From NCBI RefSeq assembly GCF_900188185.1, contig NZ_FZPA01000009.1:62001-126000 (forward strand): a stretch of DNA of 64,000 nucleotides, given 5' to 3'. The notes beneath the pieces were generated by a model. That model was not told the origin of the DNA. It saw only the letters and a program-made list of their open reading frames with translations, and searched no databases. A program made the translations under genes and the position numbers. The stretch comes from Sphingopyxis indica (GTDB lineage: Bacteria; Pseudomonadota; Alphaproteobacteria; Sphingomonadales; Sphingomonadaceae). This document shows positions 52,500-60,879 of the stretch, one piece after another. How positions within the stretch are numbered: position 1 is the stretch's first letter; each line of letters opens with the position of its first letter.

Positions 52500-53987
52500 T
52501 TAAAGCGTCACACCCGATTTCCAGATCGCGATATCGCGCTCTTCATTCAGTTCCGCCTTCGTTTCCTCGCCCGAAGCGGCCGCGACGATCAGGTCGAGCA
52601 GCGCGTCCGATGCGGCGTCGAAGCCATCCTCGAGCACCCGCCCCGCATCGAAGTCGATCCACCCCGCCTTTCGCTCCGCAAGCGCGCTGTTCGACGCGAT
52701 CTTGAGTGTTGGCGCGGGAAAGCCGAGCGGCGTTCCGCGGCCCGTCGTGAACAGGATGATCGTCGCCCCCGCCGCGGTGAGCGCTGTCGAGGACACCGCG
52801 TCATTCCCCGGCGCCTCGAGCAGCGTCAGCCCCGGCCGCGCCGCCTCGCCGCCATAGCGCCGGACGTCGACCAGCGGCACCTGCCCGCCCTTTTGCACCG
52901 CGCCGAGCGATTTTTCCTCGAGCGTCGTGATCCCGCCCGCGATATTGCCGGGCGAGGGGTTCTCGCTCACCGGCTCGCCGTGGCGGAGGAAATAGTCCTT
53001 GAAATCGCGCACCAGCGCGACCGTTTCGTCGAAGACCTCGCGCGAGGCGGCACGGTCCATCAGCAACTGCTCGGCGCCGAAAATCTCGGGGATTTCGGTA
53101 AGGATCACCTTGCCGCCAGCGCCCGCGACCGCGTCGGCCATGCGCCCGACGAGCGGATTGGCGGTCAGCCCCGAAAGCCCGTCGGACCCGCCGCATTTGA
53201 CGCCGAGCGTCAGCGCCGACAAGGGCAGGTTGCTGCGTCGGTCCGTCGCGGCCATGTCGACCAGTTCGTCGACCAGCGCGAGGCACGCCGCCTCGTCGTC
53301 CGCGACCGCCTGCGCCGAAAGCGTGCGAATGGAGGCGCGGCGTTCGGGCGGGATGTCAGCGATCAGCGCATCGAGCTGGTTGCTCTCGCACCCCAAACCG
53401 ACGATCAGCACCCCGCCGGCATTGGGATGCTGCGCGAGCGCGGCGAGCAGCCCGCGCGTATGGCCCAGGTCGTCGCCGAGCTGCGAGCAGCCGAACGGAT
53501 GCTTGAACGCATGGATGCCATCGACGCGGCCGGCATGGCGCGCGCCGGCGATCCGCGCGACGCGCGCGGCGAGATTGCCGACGCAGCCGACGGTCGGGAG
53601 AATCCAGATTTCGTTGCGCGTCCCGGCCCGGCCGTCGGCGCGGGCATAGCCGCGGAAGCTGCGGGGGGCGACCGCGCGCGCTTCGGCGGCGCCTGCGGGC
53701 GCATAGCGATACTCGCCCGATCCGCTCAGCGCGGTCGCCAGATTATGGCTGTGAACATGCGCGCCCGCCGCAATCGGCGCGGTCGCGACGCCGATCGGAA
53801 AGCCGTATTTGATCACCGCCTCGCCCTTCGCGATCGGCGCCAGCGCCACCTTGTGCCCGCGCGCCACCGCTTCGACCAGCCGCACCGACGCGCCATCGAC
53901 GGATATGAAAGCCCCCGCGTCCAGGTCGACGAGCGCCGTCGCAACCGTGTCGGCGGGGTGGATGCGAAGGGAGGTTACCGGTATCAT
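52500..53987 (-). CDS. uxaA: Altronate dehydratase
   Basis: 495 residues, the same length as E. coli UxaA, converting D-altronate to KDG. Two domains are seen: an N-terminal SAF-like domain (HPADTVATALVDLDAGAFIS, HVHSHNLATAL) and the large UxaA domain (RAGTRNEIWILPTVGCVGNL, FKHPFGCSQLGDDLGHTRGL, LGVKCGGSDGLSGLTANPLV). An operator overlaps the first five codons at 53973-53987. An in-frame ATG at 54002 would add five residues but has no ribosome site. It lies 35 bases downstream of the LacI-type gene on the same strand. Confidence 0.95.
   Translation of the reverse strand: MIPVTSLRIHPADTVATALVDLDAGAFISVDGASVRLVEAVARGHKVALAPIAKGEAVIKYGFPIGVATAPIAAGAHVHSHNLATALSGSGEYRYAPAGAAEARAVAPRSFRGYARADGRAGTRNEIWILPTVGCVGNLAARVARIAGARHAGRVDGIHAFKHPFGCSQLGDDLGHTRGLLAALAQHPNAGGVLIVGLGCESNQLDALIADIPPERRASIRTLSAQAVADDEAACLALVDELVDMAATDRRSNLPLSALTLGVKCGGSDGLSGLTANPLVGRMADAVAGAGGKVILTEIPEIFGAEQLLMDRAASREVFDETVALVRDFKDYFLRHGEPVSENPSPGNIAGGITTLEEKSLGAVQKGGQVPLVDVRRYGGEAARPGLTLLEAPGNDAVSSTALTAAGATIILFTTGRGTPLGFPAPTLKIASNSALAERKAGWIDFDAGRVLEDGFDAASDALLDLIVAAASGEETKAELNEERDIAIWKSGVTL
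53973..53987. promoter_or_regulatory. LacI-type operator overlapping the uxaA start
   Basis: Read on the minus strand ATGATACCGGTAACC matches the TGACACCGGTTACC consensus with two changes and includes the uxaA ATG. Bound repressor could block a promoter in the lacI-uxaA gap or act as a roadblock to transcripts from lacI. Confidence 0.55.
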
Positions 53988-54022
53988 TGCTGCTTGTCCC
54001 ATATGCGCGCGGAGGCAACGTT

Positions 54023-55078
54023 CTAGTTCCTGGCGGGCGCCGCAACCGACTGGCGTTCGATGAAGGTCGACGGCAGCACCGGGCTGTCGCTTTCGGCGAT
54101 CTTTGCCTCCGGCCCCAGAAATTCGGCGACCAGCGTGCGCGCCGCGCGCATTCCCATCTCGCGGATCGGCCAGCGCACGGTGCTCAGCGCCGGCCAGATA
54201 TGCGTCGCGGTCGGCGAATCGTCGAAGCCGATGATCGACAGATCGCCGGGCACGCGTATCCCCTTGTCGTGCGCGACGCTGATCACGCCCGCCGCCATCT
54301 CGTCGTTCGAGCAGAAGATCGCGGTCGGCGGCGCGGGCTGCGACAGGATTTTCCTGCCCGCCTCGACGCCCGTCGCGAAGCGGTAATTGCCCGCGGCGAA
54401 ATTCTCGTCGGCCAGCGACAGCCCCGCTTGGGCGAGCGCTTCGTGAAAGCCCTTCTCGCGCTCGGCGGCCGAGCGGAAGCCGGCGGGGCCGCGGACGAAA
54501 CCGATGCGGCGATGGCCGAGGTCGATCAGCTTGCCCACCGCTTCGGCCACGACTTCGCGGTCGTTCGAAGACACGCAATGTCGGGCATCGTCGAGCAGCG
54601 CCGACCCGATGCGGACATAACGCACGCCGAGTTCGTCGCAGAGCGCAGCCAGCTCGTCATTCTCCGAAATCGGTGGCAGCAGCATTGCGCCGATCGGCCG
54701 CTGCTTTTCGAGGAAGGTGCGCATGTCGTCGAGCAGCCGGTCCGACCCGCGATCGACCGGGCGGACGATCATCGCGAGGTCGCTGTCCTTGATCGCATCG
54801 AGCACGCCCTGCTGGAAATTGAGCACCATCTGCGGGTTCGGGTTGTCGTGGAGCAACGCAATCAGGAAATTGCGCCGAAAGGCGAGGGCGCGCGCCTGCG
54901 GATTGGGAACGAAGCCCAGCGTCTCGATCGCCTGCTGCACCGCTTTGCGCGTCTTTTCGGTGATGAATTCGGAGCGGTTGATGACGCGGCTCACCGTCTT
55001 TTTCGATACGCCCGCCAGCGCTGCGACATCGTTGATCGTCGGTTGCTTTCCGCTCTTGCCGTTCGTCCGTGTCGCCAT
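54023..55078 (-). CDS. LacI family transcriptional regulator of galacturonate/pectin genes
   Basis: 351 residues. The N-terminal helix-turn-helix (TINDVAALAGVSKKTVSRVI, residues 14-33) and hinge are followed by the sugar-binding domain (FLIALLHDNPNPQMVLNFQQ, PTAIFCSNDEMAAGVISVAH, LSIIGFDDSPTATHIWPALS). It is placed between uxaA and the FAH/exuT/uxaC operon, and five ACCGGT-centred palindromes occur before the pathway genes. It is therefore very likely the repressor of this regulon, released by a uronate or KDG. ATG 55078 follows GGAAAG. Confidence 0.92.
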   Translation of the reverse strand: MATRTNGKSGKQPTINDVAALAGVSKKTVSRVINRSEFITEKTRKAVQQAIETLGFVPNPQARALAFRRNFLIALLHDNPNPQMVLNFQQGVLDAIKDSDLAMIVRPVDRGSDRLLDDMRTFLEKQRPIGAMLLPPISENDELAALCDELGVRYVRIGSALLDDARHCVSSNDREVVAEAVGKLIDLGHRRIGFVRGPAGFRSAAEREKGFHEALAQAGLSLADENFAAGNYRFATGVEAGRKILSQPAPPTAIFCSNDEMAAGVISVAHDKGIRVPGDLSIIGFDDSPTATHIWPALSTVRWPIREMGMRAARTLVAEFLGPEAKIAESDSPVLPSTFIERQSVAAPARN

Positions 55079-55206
55079 TTGGTTCGCTTTCCGTGGGCGA
55101 GGCGGTCGGCGGAAGCGCCGTCAGCGCCCCGATCTCTGCCCCATTTCGATCTGATGCGCGCTCGACGGTGCGAAATCAACCGCGCCGAAGGCTAATCGCT
55201 TGCTTT

Positions 55207-55220
55207 TGACACCGGTGTCT
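55207..55220. promoter_or_regulatory. LacI-type operator, perfect palindrome
   Basis: TGACACCGGTGTCT contains the perfect 12-base palindrome GACACCGGTGTC. It lies between the divergent LacI-type gene (128 bases away) and the FAH-family gene (26 bases before its start), so it can control both. Confidence 0.78.
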
Positions 55221-55246
55221 TTTACAGCAAGCCGGCAGAGAGGGAA

Positions 55247-56044
55247 ATGACAAAAATGCGGGCGACCGACGAACAGCAAAAAGTGGCACGCGCGTTTCTT
55301 GCGGCACGCGCCGAAATGACACCGCTTACCGACTATCCCGGGGCGATGCCGCAGACGATGGCAGAGGCCTATGCGGTGCAGGACGCCGCGATCGCCCTCG
55401 ACGGCCGCCGCGTCGGCGGGTGGAAGGTCGGGCGGATCGCCCCCGATCTCGTCGACCGCTTTGGCGGAAACCGGCTGACGGGGCCGATATTCACCGACGA
55501 AATCATGGACGGGACGGCGGGCGAGGTGCCGGCGATGGGGGTCTATGCCGGTGGCTTCGCGGCGGCCGAGGCCGAAGTGCTGCTGCGTCTCGGCGATGTC
55601 GGCGCGCGTGACTACGACATCGAAACGGTGAAGGACTGCATCGACGAGGTGCGCACGGGAATCGAGATCGCAAGCTCGCCCTTTGCCGGAATCAACCGGC
55701 ACGGGCCCGCGGTGACCGCGTCGGACTATGGCAACAACAAGGGGCTGGTGCTCGGCCCGGCGATCCCCGACTGGCAAAGCCGCGACCTGCTGGCCATGCC
55801 GGTCGAATTCCGGATCGACGGCGAGCGCGTCGGATCGGCGACGATGGAAACCATGCTCGACGGTCCGTTCGGATCGGCGCTGTTCCTGATCCGCACCTTG
55901 CGCGAACGCGGGGTCGCGATACCGCCGGGGATCTGGGTTTCGGCGGGGGCGATCACCGGCGTGCATGAAATCGTCGCGGGGCAGCGCGCCGATGCGCTGT
56001 TCGACGGCCGGTTCGCGGTCGCCTGCACGGTGACGCATCTTTAG
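55247..56044 (+). CDS. Fumarylacetoacetate-hydrolase family protein (2-keto-4-pentenoate hydratase-like)
   Basis: 265 residues with the MhpD-like fold: TMAEAYAVQDAAIA, VGGWKVGRI, the metal-binding Glu region AAEAEVLLRLGD and the IEIASSPFAG stretch. The family adds water to 2-keto-4-pentenoate or similar 2-keto acids. Its place as first gene of the exuT-uxaC operon, directly behind the operator, suggests a role with a 2-keto-deoxyuronate, but no step of the known galacturonate route needs it. The start may be ATG 55247 or ATG 55256. Confidence 0.85.
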   Translation: MTKMRATDEQQKVARAFLAARAEMTPLTDYPGAMPQTMAEAYAVQDAAIALDGRRVGGWKVGRIAPDLVDRFGGNRLTGPIFTDEIMDGTAGEVPAMGVYAGGFAAAEAEVLLRLGDVGARDYDIETVKDCIDEVRTGIEIASSPFAGINRHGPAVTASDYGNNKGLVLGPAIPDWQSRDLLAMPVEFRIDGERVGSATMETMLDGPFGSALFLIRTLRERGVAIPPGIWVSAGAITGVHEIVAGQRADALFDGRFAVACTVTHL

Positions 56045-56068
56045 GAAATAAAGAAACGGGAGAGATAT

Positions 56069-57358
56069 ATGGCGCAGGCAATCGAAGCGGGAGCGGTGGC
56101 GGCGCCGGTGCCCAATGTGGGGCGCTATCGCTGGCTGATCGTCGGCCTGCTCTTCCTCGCAACCGCGATCAATTACGTCGACCGGCAGATGATCGGGGTG
56201 CTCAAGCCGACGCTGCAGAGCGAGATGGGCTGGACCGAGACCGACTTCGCGACCATCGTCTTCTGGTTCCAGGTCGCCTATGCGGTCGGCTATATCGGCT
56301 TCGGCCGCTTCGTCGACATGTTCGGTGCGCGCATCGGCTATACCGTCGCCATCGTCATCTGGACGGTCAGCCATATGGCGCACGGGCTCGCGACCAGCGT
56401 CACCCAGTTCGCGCTCGCGCGCTTCGGCCTCGGGATCGGCGAATCGGGTAATTTCCCGGCGGGCATCCGTGCGGTGACCGACTGGTTCCCGCAAAAGGAG
56501 CGCGCCTTCGCGATCGGCCTGTTCAACGCCGGCGCGAACGTCGGTGCGATCGTCACTCCGCTGCTCGTGCCCTTCCTCGTGCTGATGTTCGACTGGCGGG
56601 TCGCCTTTTACGTCACCGGCCTGTTCGGTATCCTCTGGCTGATCGCGTGGTGGGCGCTCTATCGCCACCCCGACGAGCATCCGAAACTGTCGGCGGGCGA
56701 GCGCGCGTGGATTCAGCAGGACCCCGCCGATCCGGTAACGCCGATCGGCTGGGGGCGGCTGCTCGGGGTCAAGGAAACCTGGTCCTATGCGCTCGGCAAA
56801 TTCTTCATCGACCCGATCTGGTGGTTCTTCCTCTTCTGGCTGCCCGGCTATCTGTTCGAGCGCTACGACATGGATCTCAAGACCTTCGGCCTGCCGCTCG
56901 CGGCGATCTATCTGATCTCCGACCTCGGCAGCATTGCCGGCGGATGGATGTCGTCAAAGCTGATCAAGGCCGGCCGCACGCCCAATTTCGCGCGCAAGTT
57001 CACGATGTTCGTCTGCGCCTGCTGCGTCGTGCCGGTGTGGTTCGCGCAGGATATCGACAATGTGTGGACCGCCGTGCTGGTCATCGGGCTCGCGACCGCC
57101 GCGCATCAGGCTTTCTCGGCGAATCTCTACACGCTGCCGTCGGACATCTTCCCGCGCGGTGCGGTCGGGTCGGTGGTCGGCATCGGCGGCACGCTCGGCG
57201 CGATCGGCGGAATGAGCATGGCGCTCTTCACCGGCTACATCCTCGAAACGACACACAATAATTATCAGATCCTGTTTGCGATTTGCGCGAGCGCCTATTT
57301 CGTCGCATTGCTGGCGGTTCACCTGTTATCGCCGAAACTCGCGCGCGTCGAAGTCTAG
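56069..57358 (+). CDS. exuT: Hexuronate transporter, MFS (ExuT type)
   Basis: 429-residue major facilitator of the anion:cation symporter group with 12 hydrophobic segments. LFLATAINYVDRQMIGVLKP, GRFVDMFGARIGYTVAIVIW, ARFGLGIGESGNFPAGIRAV and DWFPQKERAFAIGLFNAGAN are typical ExuT blocks. It would import galacturonate/glucuronate across the inner membrane. GGGAGAG precedes ATG 56069. It lies 24 bases after the FAH gene and 10 before uxaC in one operon. Confidence 0.92.
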   Translation: MAQAIEAGAVAAPVPNVGRYRWLIVGLLFLATAINYVDRQMIGVLKPTLQSEMGWTETDFATIVFWFQVAYAVGYIGFGRFVDMFGARIGYTVAIVIWTVSHMAHGLATSVTQFALARFGLGIGESGNFPAGIRAVTDWFPQKERAFAIGLFNAGANVGAIVTPLLVPFLVLMFDWRVAFYVTGLFGILWLIAWWALYRHPDEHPKLSAGERAWIQQDPADPVTPIGWGRLLGVKETWSYALGKFFIDPIWWFFLFWLPGYLFERYDMDLKTFGLPLAAIYLISDLGSIAGGWMSSKLIKAGRTPNFARKFTMFVCACCVVPVWFAQDIDNVWTAVLVIGLATAAHQAFSANLYTLPSDIFPRGAVGSVVGIGGTLGAIGGMSMALFTGYILETTHNNYQILFAICASAYFVALLAVHLLSPKLARVEV

Positions 57359-57368
57359 GAAAATTGCC

Positions 57369-58781
57369 ATGCCCCGTCCGCTCTCCCTGCATCCCGACCG
57401 GCTGTTTCCGTCCGATCCGGCGCAGCGGAGCATCGCGCGGCGGCTCTATGCGCTGGTCGCGGACCTGCCGATCGTCAGCCCGCACGGGCACACCGATCCG
57501 GCCTGGTTCGCGACCGACGCCCCCTTCGGCAACGCCGCCGAGTTGCTGCTTCACCCCGACCATTATGTCTTTCGGATGCTCTATTCGCAGGGCGTATCGC
57601 TCGACGCGCTCGGCATCGGCAACCCGGCGGCCGACCCGCGCGAAAGCTGGCGGCTGTTCGCGCAGCATTATCATCAGTTCCGCGGCACCCCCAGCCGCAT
57701 GTGGCTCGACTGGGTGTTCGCCGAAGCCTTCGGGATGGACGTGCAATTCGGCGCCGAGACGTCGGACCTCTATTACGACCGGATCACCGAAAGCCTCGCG
57801 ACCGACGCCTTTCGCCCGCGCGCGCTGTTCGACCGCTACCGGATCGAGGTGATCGCGACGACCGAAAGCCCGCTCGACGACCTTGCGCATCACGTCGCGA
57901 TCCGCGCCGCCAACGACAGCGGCGAATGGGGCGGGCGGGTGATCACCGCCTATCGTCCCGACCCGGTGGTCGATCCCGACTATGAGGGGTTTCGCGACAA
58001 TCTGGTGCGCCTGTCCGAACTGACCGGCGAGGACGCCTTCGGCTACACGGGCTATCTCGCCGCGCATCGGGGGCGGCGCGCTTTCTTTGCCGAAATGGGT
58101 GCGACCTCCACCGATCACGGCCACCCGACCGCCGCGACGGCCGACCTGTCGCACGCCGAGGCCGAAGCGCTGTTCGCGCGGGTTACCGGTGACGGCGTGA
58201 GCGCCGCCGACGCCGAACTTTTCCGCGCGCATATGCTGACGGTGATGGCGGGGATGAGCGTCGACGACGGGCTCGTCATGCAAATCCATCCCGGCAGCTT
58301 CCGCAATCATAATCCGTGGCTGTTCGCGCGCTATGGGCGCGACAAGGGCGCCGACATCCCGACCGCGACCGACTATGTCCACGCGCTGCGGCCGCTGCTC
58401 GCGCGCTATGGCAATGACGCGGGGCTGACGATCATCGTCTTCACGCTCGACGAAACGAGCTACGCGCGCGAACTCGCGCCGCTCGCGGGCCATTATCCGG
58501 CGCTGAGGCTCGGGCCTGCGTGGTGGTTCCACGACAGTCCCGAAGGGATGCGGCGCTTTCGCGCGCAGACGACCGAGACGGCGGGCTTCTACAACACGGT
58601 CGGCTTCAACGACGATACGCGCGCCTTTCTGTCGATCCCGGCGCGGCACGACGTCGCGCGGCGGATCGACTGCGGTTTCCTCGCGCAGCTCGTCGCCGAG
58701 CACCGGCTGGAGGAGGAGGAAGCCGCCGAGCTTGCCGTCGATCTTGCCTATAATCTCGCCAAGGCGGCGTATCGCCTGTGA
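57369..58781 (+). CDS. uxaC: Glucuronate/galacturonate isomerase
   Basis: 470 residues, the same as E. coli UxaC, converting D-galacturonate to D-tagaturonate (and D-glucuronate to D-fructuronate). The metal ligands His39 and His41 (SPHGHTDP) and the blocks MWLDWVFAEAFGMDVQF, GMSVDDGLVMQIHPGSFRNH and AWWFHDSPEGMRRFRAQT are as in the family. AGGA is placed before ATG 57369. Its stop overlaps the following reductase start (GTGA). Confidence 0.96.
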   Translation: MPRPLSLHPDRLFPSDPAQRSIARRLYALVADLPIVSPHGHTDPAWFATDAPFGNAAELLLHPDHYVFRMLYSQGVSLDALGIGNPAADPRESWRLFAQHYHQFRGTPSRMWLDWVFAEAFGMDVQFGAETSDLYYDRITESLATDAFRPRALFDRYRIEVIATTESPLDDLAHHVAIRAANDSGEWGGRVITAYRPDPVVDPDYEGFRDNLVRLSELTGEDAFGYTGYLAAHRGRRAFFAEMGATSTDHGHPTAATADLSHAEAEALFARVTGDGVSAADAELFRAHMLTVMAGMSVDDGLVMQIHPGSFRNHNPWLFARYGRDKGADIPTATDYVHALRPLLARYGNDAGLTIIVFTLDETSYARELAPLAGHYPALRLGPAWWFHDSPEGMRRFRAQTTETAGFYNTVGFNDDTRAFLSIPARHDVARRIDCGFLAQLVAEHRLEEEEAAELAVDLAYNLAKAAYRL

Positions 58782-60103
58782 GGCTGTCGCCCGCTACGCC
58801 GCTGCCGGCGTCCGTGCGGCGCCCGGCCTATGACCGCGCGGCGCAGGCGGCGGGTATCGTTCACCTCGGCATCGGCGCCTTTCACCGCGCGCATCAGGCG
58901 GCCTATACCGACGCGGCGATGTCCGGCGGCGACCGCGATTGGGGGATCGTCGGCGTGTCGCTCCGCTCGCCCGATGTGGCGGCACAGCTCAACCCGCAGG
59001 ACGGGCTCTACACCGTCAGCAGCCGCAGCGCGGCGGGATGCGAACTCAGCCTTGTCGGCGCGGTGCAGCGGGTGCTGGTCGCGCCCGAAAATCCGCGGGC
59101 GGTGATCGACGCGCTCGCCGCGCCGACGACGCATATCGTCAGCCTGACTGTGACCGAAAAGGGCTATTTGCGCGGCGCGGGCGGGGAGCTCGATCTGGCA
59201 GCCGCGACGGGACCGGCGAGCCTCTATCGCTATCTCGGCGCGGCGTTTGCGGCGCGCAAGGCGGCGGGTCTCGCCGGACTGACCTTGCTCAGCTGCGACA
59301 ATCTGGCGAACAATGGCGCGGTGTTGCGCGGCCTGATCTCCGCCTGGCTGGATGCCGAGCAACCCGATTTGCTGGGCTGGTTCGAAAGCGAATGCCGCTG
59401 CCCCGCGACGATGATCGACCGCATCGTCCCCGCGACCACCGACGCCGACCGCGCCGCGGTGGCCGCCGAACTCGGCGCGTGCGACGAGGGCGCGGTGGTG
59501 ACCGAGGCATTCAGCCAATGGGTGATCGCGGACGATTTCGCCGGCCCGCGGCCGCGCTGGGAGGCGGTCGGCGCCGAGCTTGTCGCCGACGTCGCACCCT
59601 ATGAAACCGCGAAGCTGAGGATGCTCAACGGCGCGCATTCGGCGCTCGCCTATATCGGGCTGCTCAACGGGCACGACTATGTGCATCAGGCGATCGCCGA
59701 TCCCGCGATCCGCCCGCTGATCGAGCGGTTGATGCGCGATGAGGCGGCCCCGACGATCGCCGCCGCGCCGGGGCAGGACCTTGGCGCCTATGCGGCGGCA
59801 CTGCTCGATCGCTTCGCCAATCCGGCGCTCGACCACCGGCTGATCCAGATCGCGATGGACGGCAGCCAGAAGATCCCCCAGCGCTGGCTCGAAACGCTCG
59901 CGTGGCACCAGCGCCGCGGCGCGCGCTGCCCGTCGCTCGAACGCGCGGTCGCGGCGTGGATCGACTTCCTGCGCAGCGGCCGCTTTCCGGTCGACGATCC
60001 GCTGGCGGACCGCCTGCGCGCGGCGGCGGCCGCGCCCGACGCGGCGCAGCGCCTGTTCGGCGCGCAGGGGATCGTCCGCTCGGACTGGACCCCCGCCGCC
60101 TGA
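58778..60103 (+). CDS. Mannitol-dehydrogenase family reductase (tagaturonate/fructuronate reductase)
   Basis: 441-residue polyol dehydrogenase: nucleotide-binding GIVHLGIGAFHRAHQAAYTD, TVTEKGYLRG, LLSCDNLANNGAVLRGL, TEAFSQWVIADDFAGPRP and the catalytic Lys region PYETAKLRMLNGAHSALAYI. It most resembles UxuB-type enzymes. The operon contains uxaC, and an altronate dehydratase (uxaA) but no mannonate dehydratase is nearby, so reduction of tagaturonate to altronate (a UxaB role) would complete the pathway. GTG start at 58778 overlaps uxaC. Confidence 0.88.
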   Translation: MRLSPATPLPASVRRPAYDRAAQAAGIVHLGIGAFHRAHQAAYTDAAMSGGDRDWGIVGVSLRSPDVAAQLNPQDGLYTVSSRSAAGCELSLVGAVQRVLVAPENPRAVIDALAAPTTHIVSLTVTEKGYLRGAGGELDLAAATGPASLYRYLGAAFAARKAAGLAGLTLLSCDNLANNGAVLRGLISAWLDAEQPDLLGWFESECRCPATMIDRIVPATTDADRAAVAAELGACDEGAVVTEAFSQWVIADDFAGPRPRWEAVGAELVADVAPYETAKLRMLNGAHSALAYIGLLNGHDYVHQAIADPAIRPLIERLMRDEAAPTIAAAPGQDLGAYAAALLDRFANPALDHRLIQIAMDGSQKIPQRWLETLAWHQRRGARCPSLERAVAAWIDFLRSGRFPVDDPLADRLRAAAAAPDAAQRLFGAQGIVRSDWTPAA

Positions 60104-60112
60104 CGCGCGGCG

Positions 60113-60736
60113 TCAGCCGCGCAGGCTCATCAGCGAATCCATCAGCCCTTCGTCGGCGCTCGAACAGACGCCGAGCACCAGCGCTTCGTCGCAGCCCTCG
60201 GCGACGACATAGGCGTGGCCCATCGACGAATCGAGATAGATGCCCTGGCCGGCGTCGAGCGTCACGGGATCATAGAATTCGCTATGCACCTCGATCCGGC
60301 CTTCGAGGACATAGATGAACTCCTCACCCTGATGCCGGACCAGATCGCCGAACTCGCGCGCGCTGTGGGCGCGGATGCGTGTCAGGATCGGGATCATGCG
60401 CTTCTGGCGCAGGTCGGTACACAGATAGTGATAGTCGTAATTGTCGGTGGTCACGCGCACCGCCGACTCGAGCGTCCCGATGCTGCGCCGCCCGGTGACG
60501 CGCGGGGCGCTCTCCTCTTCGCCCTCGGCGAACAGGTCGGCCATGCGGATGTTGAGCCGCCGGCTGAGCTGCTGGAGCTTGTCGTAACTCAGCGTCAGCC
60601 GGTCGTGCTCGACCTTCGACAGCGTCGACACGGGGATGCCCGATTTCGCGCTCATTTCCTTGAGCGTCCAGTCGTTCCGGGCACGGATGCCGCGCATCAC
60701 CGCCCCGAGCGTCGGCGGCTTGTTGGGCTCCCCCAT
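60113..60736 (-). CDS. XRE-family regulator with cupin domain
   Basis: 207 residues. A helix-turn-helix (WTLKEMSAKSGIPVSTLSKV, residues ~23-42) is followed by a C-terminal cupin (RHQGEEFIYVLEGRIEVHSE, LDAGQGIYLDSSMGHAYVV). Such proteins sense a small ligand with the cupin and control amino-acid or polyamine catabolism. ATG 60736 follows GGAATTTTTA; ATG 60748 is possible. It is divergent from the serine hydrolase gene and convergent with the reductase gene, 9 bases apart. Confidence 0.88.
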   Translation of the reverse strand: MGEPNKPPTLGAVMRGIRARNDWTLKEMSAKSGIPVSTLSKVEHDRLTLSYDKLQQLSRRLNIRMADLFAEGEEESAPRVTGRRSIGTLESAVRVTTDNYDYHYLCTDLRQKRMIPILTRIRAHSAREFGDLVRHQGEEFIYVLEGRIEVHSEFYDPVTLDAGQGIYLDSSMGHAYVVAEGCDEALVLGVCSSADEGLMDSLMSLRG

Positions 60737-60755
60737 TAAAAATTCCATTCCATAT

Positions 60756-60784
60756 TTGACAATTTTCCAATCAGGATCATTATG
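60756..60784 (+). promoter_or_regulatory. Sigma-70-like promoter before the serine hydrolase
   Basis: TTGACA (60756-60761), 17 bases, ATTATG (60779-60784). The spacer ATTTTCCAATCAGGATC is nearly repeated at 63892-63920 in front of the next, unseen gene. Conservation of the spacer as well as the hexamers suggests an overlapping operator, probably for the XRE-cupin protein. Confidence 0.65.
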
Positions 60785-60879
60785 TCCCTATCGGGCCAAT
60801 ATCCATTGGTAACTAGTTAAGGGGTCGCGCCGCTCGCCGCAAGCTCGGAAGCGCCGCGTTCAAAGAGGGGAGTGAAGCG

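Noticed and set aside
58181..58195. GGTTACCGGTGACGG inside uxaC resembles the LacI-type operator
   Set aside because: It is deep in coding sequence (RVTGDG), far from any start, and codon use explains it; it was left out of the operator set.
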